44,133 nucleotides of DNA from Nocardioides daejeonensis (GCF_003194585.1 NZ_QHKZ01000012.1:1-44133); one strand, 5' to 3'; positions 7,868 through 19,016 are shown, counted from the stretch's first letter. Notes: generated by a model not told the origin, from the letters alone. Numbers and translations are program-made.

Positions 7868-9361
7868 TCAGGGACGAAGCAGGTCGGCCAGTACCGGGCG
7901 GAGCGCAGCAGCCACCTCGCTGGCGATCACCGGACCGCCTGCCGAGGAGCGGACCCCAGCAGCGTCGTACACCTGTGCGCCTGCGGCACCGGTCACCTGT
8001 GCGCCTGCGGCACCGGTCACCTGTGCGCCTGCGGCACCGTGCACCTGTGCGCCTGCGGCACCGTGCACCCAGGCGCCTACGGCACCGTGCACCCAGGCGC
8101 CTACGGAGGCGGCGTCGAACGGACTCAGGCCACTGGCCAGCAGTGCGCCGGCGAGGCCCGCAAGCACGTCGCCCGAGCCGGCGGTCCCCAACCAGGGCAC
8201 ACCGGTGGCGTTGACCCGCACGCAGCCGTCGGGCCGGGCGATGAGGGTACGCCGCCCCTTGAGCAGCACCACCGCCTCGAAGCGTTCCGCAGCCCGCCGG
8301 ACATGCTCGAGCTGCCGCGCCTCCACCTCGTCGCGGCGCACCCCGAGCATGGCGGCGAGCTCGCCTGCATGCGGCGTCAGGACCGCAGGAACGCCCAACG
8401 GACCACGGACGGCGGCGAGGGCATCCGCGTCCACCAGCACGGGGACCTCGTCGGCCAGTGCTGCGTCGAGGTCGGCGCTGGCCCGCTCCGCCGCGCCCGG
8501 GCCGACCACCCACGCCTGTACCCGTCCGGCGCCCACGATCTCTGGATGGCGGGACCGCGCGGCAACCGCCACCGCCTCGTCGCCGACGAACCGCACCATC
8601 CCCGGCAGGCCGAGAGCGCCGTCCAAGCAGAGCAGCGCTGCTCCGGGGTAGGTGGCCGATCCGGCCCGAACGCCGAGGACTCCGCGGGTGTACTTGTGGC
8701 CGTCGTTCGCCGGTCGAGGGAGCAACCGGGCGACGTCGGAGCGCTGCAGCGACGTCACCCGAGAGTCAGGCAGGGAGAGTCCGATATCGACGAGGTGCAC
8801 GACACCACAGGCGGCCGCCGCCGGGTCGACCAGATGGGCGACCTTGTGCGTCCCGAAGGTCACGGTGACAGCCGCGCGTACGTGCGGCCCCGAGACCTCA
8901 CCCGTGTCGACATCGACCCCGCTCGGCACGTCGACCGCCACCACAGGCACCTCCGGCCATTCGCCGAGCGCCTCCACCGCTTCAGCACGCAACCCTGGCC
9001 GACCACCGATGCCCACAATCCCATCGACGACCACGTCCGGCCGCCGGCGCGGCTTCCCGACCCGGCCGCCGGACCGCCGGAGGCCGGCGAGTCCGTCAGC
9101 GTGCGCAACTGCTCCCAGCAGTACGGCGTCGACGTGGGCGCCGCGACGGGCCAGATAGGCGCCTGCCCACAGCGCGTCGCCACCGTTGTTGCCCGGCCCG
9201 ACCAGCAGCAGCACGCGACGACCGAAGGCACCCCCAAGGATGTCGAGGAGTACATGAGCCAGGCCTCTCGCCGCCCGCTGCATCAGCACTCCGTCGGGCA
9301 ACCCCGCCAACAGCGGCTCCTCGGCCGCCCGAACCTCGGCCACGGTGTGGGCACAACGCAT
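7868..9361 (-). CDS. nnrD: Bifunctional NAD(P)H-hydrate epimerase / ADP-dependent NAD(P)H-hydrate dehydratase
   Basis: About 497 residues. The N-terminal epimerase (YjeF_N-like) carries VLLLVGPGNNGGDAL and VPSGVDVDTG. The C-terminal dehydratase carries VLTPHAGELAAMLG, VLLKGRRTLI and the catalytic GTAGSGDVLAGLAGALLA. Together they repair damaged NADHX and NADPHX. The ATG at 9361 starts at the conserved MRCAHTVAEVR; the frame is open upstream but without a better start. Oddity: after SPFDAASVGAWVHGA, where the family has one helix of the type GAxVHGxA, the octapeptide is repeated about six times (residues about 417-464), encoded by 24-bp DNA repeats. The reading frame stays intact and GGPVIASEVAAAL follows as usual. 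Confidence 0.93.
   Translation of the reverse strand: MRCAHTVAEVRAAEEPLLAGLPDGVLMQRAARGLAHVLLDILGGAFGRRVLLLVGPGNNGGDALWAGAYLARRGAHVDAVLLGAVAHADGLAGLRRSGGRVGKPRRRPDVVVDGIVGIGGRPGLRAEAVEALGEWPEVPVVAVDVPSGVDVDTGEVSGPHVRAAVTVTFGTHKVAHLVDPAAAACGVVHLVDIGLSLPDSRVTSLQRSDVARLLPRPANDGHKYTRGVLGVRAGSATYPGAALLCLDGALGLPGMVRFVGDEAVAVAARSRHPEIVGAGRVQAWVVGPGAAERASADLDAALADEVPVLVDADALAAVRGPLGVPAVLTPHAGELAAMLGVRRDEVEARQLEHVRRAAERFEAVVLLKGRRTLIARPDGCVRVNATGVPWLGTAGSGDVLAGLAGALLASGLSPFDAASVGAWVHGAVGAWVHGAAGAQVHGAAGAQVTGAAGAQVTGAAGAQVYDAAGVRSSAGGPVIASEVAAALRPVLADLLRP
7970..8113. repeat. In-frame 24-bp tandem repeat inside the dehydratase domain
   Basis: Six contiguous 24-bp units start at 7970, 7994, 8018, 8042, 8066 and 8090. 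Units 1 and 2 are identical, units 3 and 4 are identical, and units 5 and 6 differ by CCAGG for CTGTG and TAC for TGC; the end of unit 6 is degenerate. On the coding strand each unit gives an octapeptide of the form GA(Q/W)V(H/T)GA(A/V). Confidence 0.95.
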
Positions 9362-9456
9362 GGAGCTCACGCTACCGGCGCGCTCCGCGTAGAGGTTCTC
9401 CACAGACCCACGAATCGGGCTGGTGCCGCCAGCGGACACGACCTACCGTCATGGGC

Positions 9457-9753
9457 ATGGCGGCGGAGAACAGCTTGGAGCGCAAGGTCAACCAACTCGA
9501 CCACGATGTGATGGCGATCTATGAGCTGCTCGCAGCCATCGCCGAGACCCAGGCAAACCACACGGCGCTTCTCGCCAAGCACGAGCAGCGGCTCGATCGC
9601 ATCGACACCCGGCTCCAAGCAGTCGACACCCGACTCGACGGAATCGACACCCGACTCCAAACAGTCGACACCCGACTCGACGGAATCGACACCCGACTCG
9701 ACGGAATCGACACCCGGCTCGTGGAGATCATCAGGCTGCTCCGCGCGGGCTGA
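9457..9753 (+). CDS. Small coiled-coil protein with perfect heptad repeats
   Basis: 98 residues (100 if ATG 9451 is used), highly charged, with no signal peptide or membrane span. After an N-terminal helix (MAAENSLERKVNQLDHDVM), residues about 49-90 are six heptads of the form (I/V)DTRLxx with aliphatic residues spaced 4 and 3 apart, predicting a long parallel coiled coil, so probably an oligomer. It ends in IIRLLRAG. The heptads come from 21-bp DNA repeats. I do not recognise a function. It sits alone on the plus strand between acpS and nnrD/E. A TACCGT -10-like element lies seven bases before ATG 9457, suggesting a leaderless mRNA. Confidence 0.7.
   Translation: MAAENSLERKVNQLDHDVMAIYELLAAIAETQANHTALLAKHEQRLDRIDTRLQAVDTRLDGIDTRLQTVDTRLDGIDTRLDGIDTRLVEIIRLLRAG
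9601..9726 (+). repeat. 21-bp coding tandem repeat
   Basis: Six 21-bp units begin at 9601, 9622, 9643, 9664, 9685 and 9706, with core (A/G)TCGACACCC(G/A)(G/A)CTC. Units 2 and 4 are identical and unit 5 differs from them only at its first base. Each encodes one heptad of the coiled coil. Confidence 0.92.
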
Positions 9754-9768
9754 CAGGCAGGTGGGGGG

Positions 9769-10115
9769 TCATCCCTCCAAGACGACGTACGCCGACGCGA
9801 TGCCCGCGTCGTGGGTGAGCGAGAGGTGAACGTGCCGCACACAGAGTGCGGTAGCCACCTCCAGCACCGTGCCGCGGATCTCGAAGCGCGGCCGACCGCT
9901 GATCTCGCGCACTACCTCGGCGTCGTGCCAGGCCATGCCGGGCGGCGCCTGCAGTGCCTTGGCCAGGGCCTCCTTGGCCGCGAAGCGCGCCGCCAGGGAG
10001 CGCAATGGCAGCTCCGACTCCGCCGGGGTGAACAGCTTCGCCAGAAGTGCCGGGGTGCGCTCCAGCGAGAGCCCGAACCGGTCGACGTCAACGACGTCGG
10101 TGCCGATGCCGACGA

Positions 10116-10119
<4 letters not shown>
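9769..10119 (-). CDS. acpS: Holo-[acyl-carrier-protein] synthase
   Basis: 116 residues, the normal size. It moves 4'-phosphopantetheine from CoA to the serine of apo-ACP. The two magnesium/CoA motifs are visible: GIGTDVVDVDRF at 4-15 and RFAAKEALAKAL at about 45-56, and HVHLSLTHDAGIASAYVV ends the fold. The ATG overlaps the glmS stop by 4 bp, so the two are probably cotranscribed. The coiled-coil gene is convergent with it, 15 bp away. Confidence 0.96.
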
Positions 10120-11960
<1,841 letters not shown>

Positions 11961-12048
11961 GCTCTGGTCCTCCCCGGGGCAACCATCCCTGCCTCCTGGT
12001 CACGGGCCCAGAAGCTGGGCGCTCACAACGGCTGCAAGAATACCCGGC

Positions 12049-13026
12049 ATGTCCTCCTCCGACGGTCCGGAGCCCCGCGACCAGCCGCGGGAGACCTCGC
12101 CGTACGTCGAGCTCGACCGGGCAGCCTGGGCCGCTCTCGCCGCCCATACCGAGCAGCCGCTCAGTGCCGAGGAGGTCGAACGGGTCCGTGGACTCGGCGA
12201 CGAGCTCGACCTGGAGGAGATCCAGCAGGTCTACCTGCCGCTCTCCCGCCTCCTGAGCATGTACGTCGAGTCGGCCGGTGCGCTGCACCGCAAACAGCAG
12301 GACTTCCTCGAGCGGCCGCACCAGGCGCGCACGCCGTTCGTGATCGGCCTGGCCGGCTCGGTCGCGGTCGGCAAGTCCACGACCGCGCGCGTCCTGCAAC
12401 AGATGCTCGCCCATTGGCCAGAGCATCCGTCGGTCGCGCTGGTCACCACCGACGGCTTCCTCCTCCCCAACGCCGAACTGGAGCGGCGTGGCCTGCTCGG
12501 CCGCAAAGGCTTCCCCGAGTCCTACGATCGCAAGGCGCTCCTACGCTTCGTGGTCGACATCAAGTCCGGCCGCGACGAAGTGCTTGCACCCACCTACTCC
12601 CACCTCATCTACGACGTGGTGCCCAACCAGATGGTGGCGGTCAAGCGCCCCGACATCGTCATCGTCGAGGGACTCAACGTGCTGCAGCCCGCCCCGGTAC
12701 GCGAGGACGGACGCACCGGGCTCGCCGTGAGCGACTTCTTCGACTTCAGCGTCTACGTCGACGCCGCCACCAGCGACATCAGGGAGTGGTACGTCGCGCG
12801 GTTCCTCCGGTTGCGCGAGACCGCCTTCCGTGACCCCGCGTCGTACTTCTCCAAGTACGCGAGTCTCTCGACGGAGGATGCCGTCGCGGAGGCGCGGCGG
12901 ATCTGGGCAGAGATCAACGAGCCCAACCTGGTGCAGAACGTGCTCTCGACACGCTCACGCGCCACGTTGGTGCTGCGCAAGGACCGGGACCACTCGGTGC
13001 GCTACGTACGGCTGCGCAAGCTCTGA
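12049..13026 (+). CDS. coaA: Pantothenate kinase, type I
   Basis: 325 residues. It phosphorylates pantothenate, the first step of CoA synthesis, which supplies AcpS encoded nearby. The P-loop GSVAVGKST is at 103-111, followed by TTDGFLLPNAELERRGLLGRKG, and VIVEGLNVLQ is the typical type I sequence. ATG 12049 was chosen because the conserved SPYVELDRAAWAAL begins shortly after it; no Shine-Dalgarno sequence is seen, and an AAGAAT seven bases upstream could be a weak -10. The gene is divergent from glmS and its stop is one base from the end of the convergent exported protein. Confidence 0.95.
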   Translation: MSSSDGPEPRDQPRETSPYVELDRAAWAALAAHTEQPLSAEEVERVRGLGDELDLEEIQQVYLPLSRLLSMYVESAGALHRKQQDFLERPHQARTPFVIGLAGSVAVGKSTTARVLQQMLAHWPEHPSVALVTTDGFLLPNAELERRGLLGRKGFPESYDRKALLRFVVDIKSGRDEVLAPTYSHLIYDVVPNQMVAVKRPDIVIVEGLNVLQPAPVREDGRTGLAVSDFFDFSVYVDAATSDIREWYVARFLRLRETAFRDPASYFSKYASLSTEDAVAEARRIWAEINEPNLVQNVLSTRSRATLVLRKDRDHSVRYVRLRKL

Positions 13027-13027
13027 C

Positions 13028-13774
13028 TCAGCCGACCGTGAGGGAGGCGGCGATTGCCGCCCACTCGGTGTTGGTCACTCCCCCGCTGGCAAGCAGGTAG
13101 CGTGCCTGGACCAGGCTGACGAGCTCGCCGTCGTGCTCCGTGGTCGTCACCGCGACCTCCACGGTCTCCGGATAGCAGGGGCCGGTGAAGACGCTCCAGT
13201 CGACCATCACGACGCTGCGCGCGCCCTGGCTTCCATCGGCCAACGTCACATTCTCGGTCGTCACCGGATCGGAGACGGGAGCCGTCGTGCCCGCTTCGTT
13301 GCTGGCGAAGCTGCGTGCCCAGGCGACGACGGCGCGCGTCGCCTCCACCGCGGCGTCGTCACCTGCGACCGCCTCGGCGAGTACCGTCCAGCCAGCGGCG
13401 ACCGGCATGGTCTCTTCCGTGCAGGCGTTGCCGTAGTAGCGGGCCACGTCGGCACCTCGGGCGACGACCGCTCCGTCGGCATCTGTCGCCTCGTAGTCGC
13501 CACCGGTGACCTGCCAACCGCCGGGCACCCGGTAGGTGGCATCGTCACCGCGCTGGATGACCCAGTTCCGATAGCTGAAGCCGCCCGGAGGCTCGGCGAA
13601 GACGTCGTCACTCGGGTTCGGCGCGGGAGTCGGCCCGTCCGCCTGAGCGGCGGCAGGAGACTCCTCCTGAGCCTGGACGACGGCCGCGCCGATCCCCGCG
13701 CCCAGTGTGCAGAGCACGGCGAACACCGCGAGCACGCGTACTGCGCCCGCCAGCGCGCCGCGTTCCCGAGTCAT
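13028..13774 (-). CDS. Exported protein of unknown function
   Basis: 248 residues. A classical signal peptide covers about residues 1-35 (basic MTRER, hydrophobic LAVFAVLCTLGAGIGAAV, then AQA before cleavage). A Pro/Ala-rich linker and one globular domain follow, starting FSYRNWVIQRGDDATYRVPGGW. The mature part has two cysteines (NACTEE and GPCYPE) that could form a disulfide. I do not recognise the family; a PsbP/LpqN-like fold is only a guess. No lipobox is present, so it is secreted rather than a lipoprotein. The start is leaderless by sequence. Confidence 0.65.
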   Translation of the reverse strand: MTRERGALAGAVRVLAVFAVLCTLGAGIGAAVVQAQEESPAAAQADGPTPAPNPSDDVFAEPPGGFSYRNWVIQRGDDATYRVPGGWQVTGGDYEATDADGAVVARGADVARYYGNACTEETMPVAAGWTVLAEAVAGDDAAVEATRAVVAWARSFASNEAGTTAPVSDPVTTENVTLADGSQGARSVVMVDWSVFTGPCYPETVEVAVTTTEHDGELVSLVQARYLLASGGVTNTEWAAIAASLTVG

Positions 13775-13780
13775 GCGGTC

Positions 13781-13786
13781 AGTCTA
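13781..13786 (-). promoter_or_regulatory. -10 element, leaderless promoter of the exported protein
   Basis: On the minus strand TAGACT lies six bases before the ATG at 13774. It is the same hexamer as at the rplM and infA promoters. A GGGAAC lies 17 bases upstream of it, which does not resemble a housekeeping -35. Confidence 0.5.
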
Positions 13787-13808
13787 GGGAAGATGGATCG
13801 GCGGTTCC

Positions 13809-14828
13809 CTAGGCAGTCAGGAGCTTCTTGAACTCCCCGAGCCGGGCGACGGGCCGGTAGCCCAGCCGGTCGTTGACGCCGACCATGTGAGCGTTCACCT
13901 GCGCGTTCCAGGTGTGCACCTGGCGCACCCGGGGGTCGCCCTCCTGGAGGACCCGGAGGTTGTGGACCTTCAGCGCCAGGCCGAGCCGCGCACCACGATG
14001 GGCGCCGTGGACGAGGGTGCCCCACTGCCAGGCCCGCTCCGGCTCCAGCTCGGAGGTGCAGATGTCGGTGTAGCCGGCCAGCGTGCCGTCGGCAGCCACC
14101 GCGACCGTCGCCCAACGAGTGCGCCTCTGCGCGGCCAGTGTTGCCTCCTCGGCCCGGAAGGCAACGACGTCGGCGACCGCCTCCTCCAACCCCAGTTCAC
14201 CGACCGGGGCCTCGGTCGGCAGCGCCGCGGTCAAGGCGGCGAATTCGGCGACCAGCTCTTCGGGTACCGGGCCGCGGAAGGAGCGCAAGGTGTACGCCGC
14301 ATGGTGAGGTGCCGCCTCCTCGGCGAGCCCGGTGAGTCTCGCCTCGTCGACCGGGAGGTCCAGCACCCGCTGCACATCCAGCAGCGCCAGCTCGTAGCCG
14401 TGCCGCCGCGCGAACTCGACATCGCCGTAGCCGGCACCGTCGGCCGGGCTGGTGAGCGGGAAGGTCACCTCGGCGAGGATCTTCGTCCGGCCGAGGGAGC
14501 GCACCTGCTCCTCTACGTGGGCGACGAGCGTCGACCCGTGGCCGCGGCGCCGGTGCTCCGGGGCGGTCCATACCTTCGCCAGCGCCAGGTCGAGGTTGTC
14601 GAGTCGCGAGATCTCCACGCCGGCGCAGGCGACGACCTGGCCGCGGTCGACCGTGGCCCAGATGCGCCAGTCGCTCGCCGGCGTACGGGCCTGCTTCAGA
14701 ACGCGCGACTCCTCCCGGAGCCACGGGGTGGCGATGCTTCCGTGGCCGTGTCGCTCCGCGGCCAGGTAGCAGTCGTGCCAGGCGTCGAAAGACTGCCGGT
14801 CGAACGGGTCGACCTCCACGATGCGCAT
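13809..14828 (-). CDS. Tandem-GNAT N-acetyltransferase
   Basis: About 339 residues with two GNAT-like halves. The first has VWTAPEHRRRGHGSTLVAHV near residues 84-103. The second has GTLVHGAHRGARLGLALKV near 275-293, followed by TWNAQVNAHMVGVNDRLGY, a typical Asn-containing GNAT ending. The arrangement resembles mycothiol synthase and similar double-GNAT proteins, but MshD identity is not supported. ATG 14828 begins MRIVEVDPFD; an upstream start at 14864 is less likely. The acetyl acceptor is unknown. It lies 80 bp downstream of glmM on the same strand. Confidence 0.75.
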   Translation of the reverse strand: MRIVEVDPFDRQSFDAWHDCYLAAERHGHGSIATPWLREESRVLKQARTPASDWRIWATVDRGQVVACAGVEISRLDNLDLALAKVWTAPEHRRRGHGSTLVAHVEEQVRSLGRTKILAEVTFPLTSPADGAGYGDVEFARRHGYELALLDVQRVLDLPVDEARLTGLAEEAAPHHAAYTLRSFRGPVPEELVAEFAALTAALPTEAPVGELGLEEAVADVVAFRAEEATLAAQRRTRWATVAVAADGTLAGYTDICTSELEPERAWQWGTLVHGAHRGARLGLALKVHNLRVLQEGDPRVRQVHTWNAQVNAHMVGVNDRLGYRPVARLGEFKKLLTA

Positions 14829-14908
14829 GGTTGTGACGCTATCCGGCCGGCGCCACCGGGGCACAACGGTTTTCCGCGGCCGCCGAGGGGTCTCTCCCAG
14901 GCAGACGC

Positions 14909-16252
14909 TCAGAGTGCGAGGCGCTCGCGCACCACGTCGGCCAGGCGATCAGCGACCTCCCGGGCGTGGGCCTCGGTGAGCGCCTCGACCATGACGCGCA
15001 CGAGCGGCTCGGTGCCGGATGCGCGGAGCAGGACCCGCCCTCCGTCGCCGAGCTCCGTCTCGGCCTCGGCGATCGCGGCGCCGAGAACCTCGTCGTCCGT
15101 GCGGGTCTTGTCGACTCCCGGCACGTTGACCAGCACCTGCGGCAGCCGGGACATGACCCCGGCGAGCTCGGCAATGCTGGCGCCGGTGGTGGCCATCCTC
15201 TCGAGCAGGTGCAGCGCGGTGAGGATCCCGTCGCCGGTCGTGGCGTGATCACTCATGATCACGTGGCCGGACTGCTCCCCTCCAAGGTTGTAGCCACCGG
15301 CGCGCATCGCCTCGAGCACGTAGCGGTCGCCCACCTTGGTCTGCCGCACCGCGACCCCGGCGTCGCGCATCGCACGGACGAACCCCAGGTTGCTCATCAC
15401 GGTCGCGACCACGGTGTCGGCACGCAGGCGACCGCTGTCACGCAGCGAGCCGGCCAGGATCGCCAGGATCTGGTCGCCATCGACGACGTTGCCCTCCGCG
15501 TCGACCGCCAGGCAGCGGTCGGCATCGCCGTCCAGCGCGAAGCCTACGTCGGCACCGTCCTTGACCACGGCGGCCCGCAGATCGGCCAGATGGGTCGACC
15601 CGCAGTTGTCGTTGATGTTGAGCCCGTCGGGCTGGGCGTGGATCGCCGTCACGTCTGCACCGGCGCCGATCAGGGCACGGGGAGCGGCCTCGGAGGCGGC
15701 CCCCTCGGCACAGTCGAGCACCACCCGTAGGCCCGCCAGCGGCTTGTTGGTGGTGCGCACCAGGTGTGCGACGTATTCGTCGACCGCGGTCGCGTGCTGT
15801 CGGACCCGGCCGACCGCGGCTCCGGTCGGGCGCTCCCACTCCTGGTGCAGGTGCGCCTCGATGGCCTCCTCGATGGCGTCGTCCAGCTTCTCGCCGCCGC
15901 GGGCGAGGAACTTGATGCCGTTGTCGGGCATCGGGTTGTGGGAGGCCGAGATCATGACGCCGAGGTCGGCGCCGAGGGTCTTGGTGAGGTGCGCGACGCC
16001 CGGAGTGGGGAGTACGCCGAGCAGGGCGACGTCAACCCCTGCCGAGAGCAGGCCAGCAACGACCGCCGACTCCAGGAACTCACCCGAGATGCGGGTGTCG
16101 CGCCCGACGACGGCAAGGGGGCGGTGCCCGGCGAACTCGCCTCGCTCGGCGAGCACGTGGGCCGCCGCGACCGACAGCTCCAGGGCCAGCTCGGCAGTGA
16201 GGTCGCCGTTGGCCAGCCCCCTGACTCCGTCGGTGCCGAACACTCGCCCCAC
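14909..16252 (-). CDS. glmM: Phosphoglucosamine mutase
   Basis: 447 residues. It converts glucosamine-6-phosphate to glucosamine-1-phosphate on the way to UDP-GlcNAc, following GlmS. MGRVFGTDGVRG starts the protein. The phosphoserine loop is ISASHNPMPDNG with Ser104, the metal loop is DGDADRCLAVD, and the sugar loop GGEQSGHVI and phosphate-binding RASGTEPLVRVM are present. The GTG start at 16252 has a GGGAG ribosome binding site. It follows rpsI, separated by a strong terminator hairpin. Confidence 0.97.
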   Translation of the reverse strand: MGRVFGTDGVRGLANGDLTAELALELSVAAAHVLAERGEFAGHRPLAVVGRDTRISGEFLESAVVAGLLSAGVDVALLGVLPTPGVAHLTKTLGADLGVMISASHNPMPDNGIKFLARGGEKLDDAIEEAIEAHLHQEWERPTGAAVGRVRQHATAVDEYVAHLVRTTNKPLAGLRVVLDCAEGAASEAAPRALIGAGADVTAIHAQPDGLNINDNCGSTHLADLRAAVVKDGADVGFALDGDADRCLAVDAEGNVVDGDQILAILAGSLRDSGRLRADTVVATVMSNLGFVRAMRDAGVAVRQTKVGDRYVLEAMRAGGYNLGGEQSGHVIMSDHATTGDGILTALHLLERMATTGASIAELAGVMSRLPQVLVNVPGVDKTRTDDEVLGAAIAEAETELGDGGRVLLRASGTEPLVRVMVEALTEAHAREVADRLADVVRERLAL

Positions 16253-16292
16253 TGCTCACTCCCAGCTGTCGCGGACCCTCAGACAAACACGA

Positions 16293-16337
16293 ACGCGTCG
16301 CGTGCCGGGCAATGGATCTGCCCGGCTCGCGACGCGT
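16293..16337 (-). terminator. Terminator hairpin after rpsI
   Basis: 19-bp arms 16293-16311 and 16319-16337 pair with one mismatch around the 7-base loop ATGGATC. On the minus strand it begins eight bases after the rpsI stop and precedes glmM, so it most likely ends the rplM-rpsI transcript. There is no U-tract, as is common in Actinobacteria. Confidence 0.8.
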
Positions 16338-16344
16338 AACGCAA

Positions 16345-16848
16345 TCAGCGCTTGCTGAACTGGGGCGCCTTGCGCGCCTTCTTGAGACCAGCCTTCTTCC
16401 GCTCGATGACGCGGGCGTCACGGGTGAGCAGACCGGCCTTCTTCAAGGTCGGGCGGTTGGCCTCGACGTCCACGTCGTTGAGCGCACGGGCCACGCCGAG
16501 ACGCAGCGCGCCTGCCTGGCCGGTGATGCCGCCGCCGTGGATGCGGGCGATCACGTCGAAGCGACCCTCCAGCTGCAGTGCCGTGAAGGGCTCACGGACG
16601 ACCTGCTGGTGCAGCTTGTTGGGGAAGTACGAGTCGAGCGAGCGGCCGTTGACCGTCCACTGGCCGGTGCCCGGGACGATCCGGACGCGGGCCACGGCCT
16701 CCTTGCGGCGACCGGTGGCCGCGGCGGGGGCGATGGTGGCGGGCTTGAGCGGGGCGTCGGCGGACGGCGCGCTCTCGGAGGTGTAGGCAACGCCGTCGGC
16801 GCTGGTCTCGAAGGTCTCCTCGACCTCGGCGTTCACGTTCTCAGTCAC
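16345..16848 (-). CDS. rpsI: 30S ribosomal protein S9
   Basis: 167 residues. The S9 core begins TGRRKEAVARVRIVPG and ends with the conserved KKARKAPQFSKR tail that reaches the P-site tRNA. The N-terminal ~40 residues are an acidic, variable actinobacterial extension. The GTG at 16848 was chosen because AAGGA lies seven bases upstream and related proteins start TENVNAEVEE; a GTG at 16875, overlapping the rplM stop, is an alternative adding nine residues. It is cotranscribed with rplM. Confidence 0.96.
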   Translation of the reverse strand: MTENVNAEVEETFETSADGVAYTSESAPSADAPLKPATIAPAAATGRRKEAVARVRIVPGTGQWTVNGRSLDSYFPNKLHQQVVREPFTALQLEGRFDVIARIHGGGITGQAGALRLGVARALNDVDVEANRPTLKKAGLLTRDARVIERKKAGLKKARKAPQFSKR

Positions 16849-16871
16849 GAAAATGTCCTTGTCTGCTGCGC

Positions 16872-17315
16872 TCACTGGGAGATCTGCGTGATCTCGAACG
16901 GCTTGGCCTGCTGGGCCGCGTGCGGGTGCTCGGGTCCGGAATAGACCTTGAGCTTCTTCAGCATCTGGCGACCGAGGCGGTTCTTGGGGAGCATGCCCCA
17001 GACGGCCTTCTCGACGGCCTTGCGGGCGTCCTTGTCGAGCAGCTCGCCGATCGGCGTGGCGGTCAGACCACCCGGGTAGCCCGAGTGGCGGTAGGCCATC
17101 TTCGTGGTCTTCTTGTTGCCCGAGAGGGCGACCTTCTCCGCGTTCACGATGATGACGAAGTCGCCACCGTCAACGTGGGGAGCGAAGGTGGGCTTGTGCT
17201 TGCCGCGAAGCAGGTTCGCGGTGGTCACGGCCAGGCGACCGAGCACGATGTCGGTGGCGTCGATGACATACCAGTCGCGCTGGATGTCACCGGGCTTGGG
17301 GCTGTACGTACGCAA
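16872..17315 (-). CDS. rplM: 50S ribosomal protein L13
   Basis: 147 residues, the normal size. It starts (L)RTYSPKPGDIQRDWYVIDATDIVLGRLA; the start codon is TTG at 17315, where most relatives have GTG or ATG, chosen because the conserved N-terminus begins exactly there. The L13 signatures VDGGDFVIIVNAEKV and GMLPKNRLGRQML are visible. First gene of the rplM-rpsI operon, with a ~175-nt leader from the promoter at 17499-17528. Confidence 0.96.
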   Translation of the reverse strand: MRTYSPKPGDIQRDWYVIDATDIVLGRLAVTTANLLRGKHKPTFAPHVDGGDFVIIVNAEKVALSGNKKTTKMAYRHSGYPGGLTATPIGELLDKDARKAVEKAVWGMLPKNRLGRQMLKKLKVYSGPEHPHAAQQAKPFEITQISQ

Positions 17316-17624
17316 CGTCTCTAAGCCTTCGTTCGTAGGGCCCGACCGGTTGATACCGACCGGGTTGTCTTGCTGCGTCTTCTGACGAACACGGCCCGGC
17401 TCGACGACCCCACCAGGGGGCCCCGTCCGGATCTGCACCCACCTCCGGTCACTCTCGCGAGTGGCGGCGTACGAATGCGGCAGGAGACGCGACTGAGCAG
17501 TCTAGATCCGTCTCAGAGGGCGGGTCAAAACGGCCCTCGTTCGCATCTGCTGGGCCGGGGGGAATAGGTTGACCAGTGACTCTCCACCGAGGTGTCCACA
17601 CACACTTAGCAGACAGGAGCCGAC
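17316..17624. other. Divergent intergenic region between rplM and gltA
   Basis: This 309-bp stretch holds the long rplM leader (17316 to about 17492), the rplM promoter (17499-17528), and the short upstream region of gltA, where TAGGTT at 17565-17570 is a possible weak -10. The leader contains GC-rich small dyads, for example around GGGGCCCC near 17420 and CACTC/GAGTG near 17455, but I cannot define a known L13 leader motif. No coding potential is seen. Confidence 0.5.
17499..17528 (-). promoter_or_regulatory. Housekeeping promoter of rplM-rpsI
   Basis: On the minus strand TTGACC (17523-17528) and TAGACT (17499-17504) are separated by 18 bases, a good match to the principal sigma consensus. 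The -10 and its flanks (CTAGACTG) are also found upstream of infA. Confidence 0.75.
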
Positions 17625-18944
<1,320 letters not shown>

Positions 18945-18953
18945 GCCACGCCA

Positions 18954-19010
18954 GGTGGTCGAGCCTGTCGAGACCCGTCCGACAAGACGGTCTCGGCAGG
19001 CTCGACCACC
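18954..19010. terminator. Long palindrome between convergent genes, widespread repeat type
   Basis: Arms 18954-18979 and 18986-19010 pair over 25 positions with one G-T and one bulge. The arm core GGTGGTCGAGCCTGTCGAGA resembles a palindromic repeat that I recall as frequent between genes of several actinobacterial genomes. Here it lies tail-to-tail between gltA and the acyl-CoA synthetase, fitting a bidirectional terminator. Confidence 0.7.
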
Positions 19011-19016
19011 GTCGGG

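Noticed and set aside
7970..8113. Regular direct repeats that could suggest a CRISPR array
   Set aside because: The units are contiguous without spacers, are in frame with the dehydratase gene, and encode an extension of a conserved family segment.
11961..12048. Possible glmS riboswitch-ribozyme
   Set aside because: The 88-bp divergent gap is too short and shows none of the ribozyme core; this class is known from Firmicutes and relatives.
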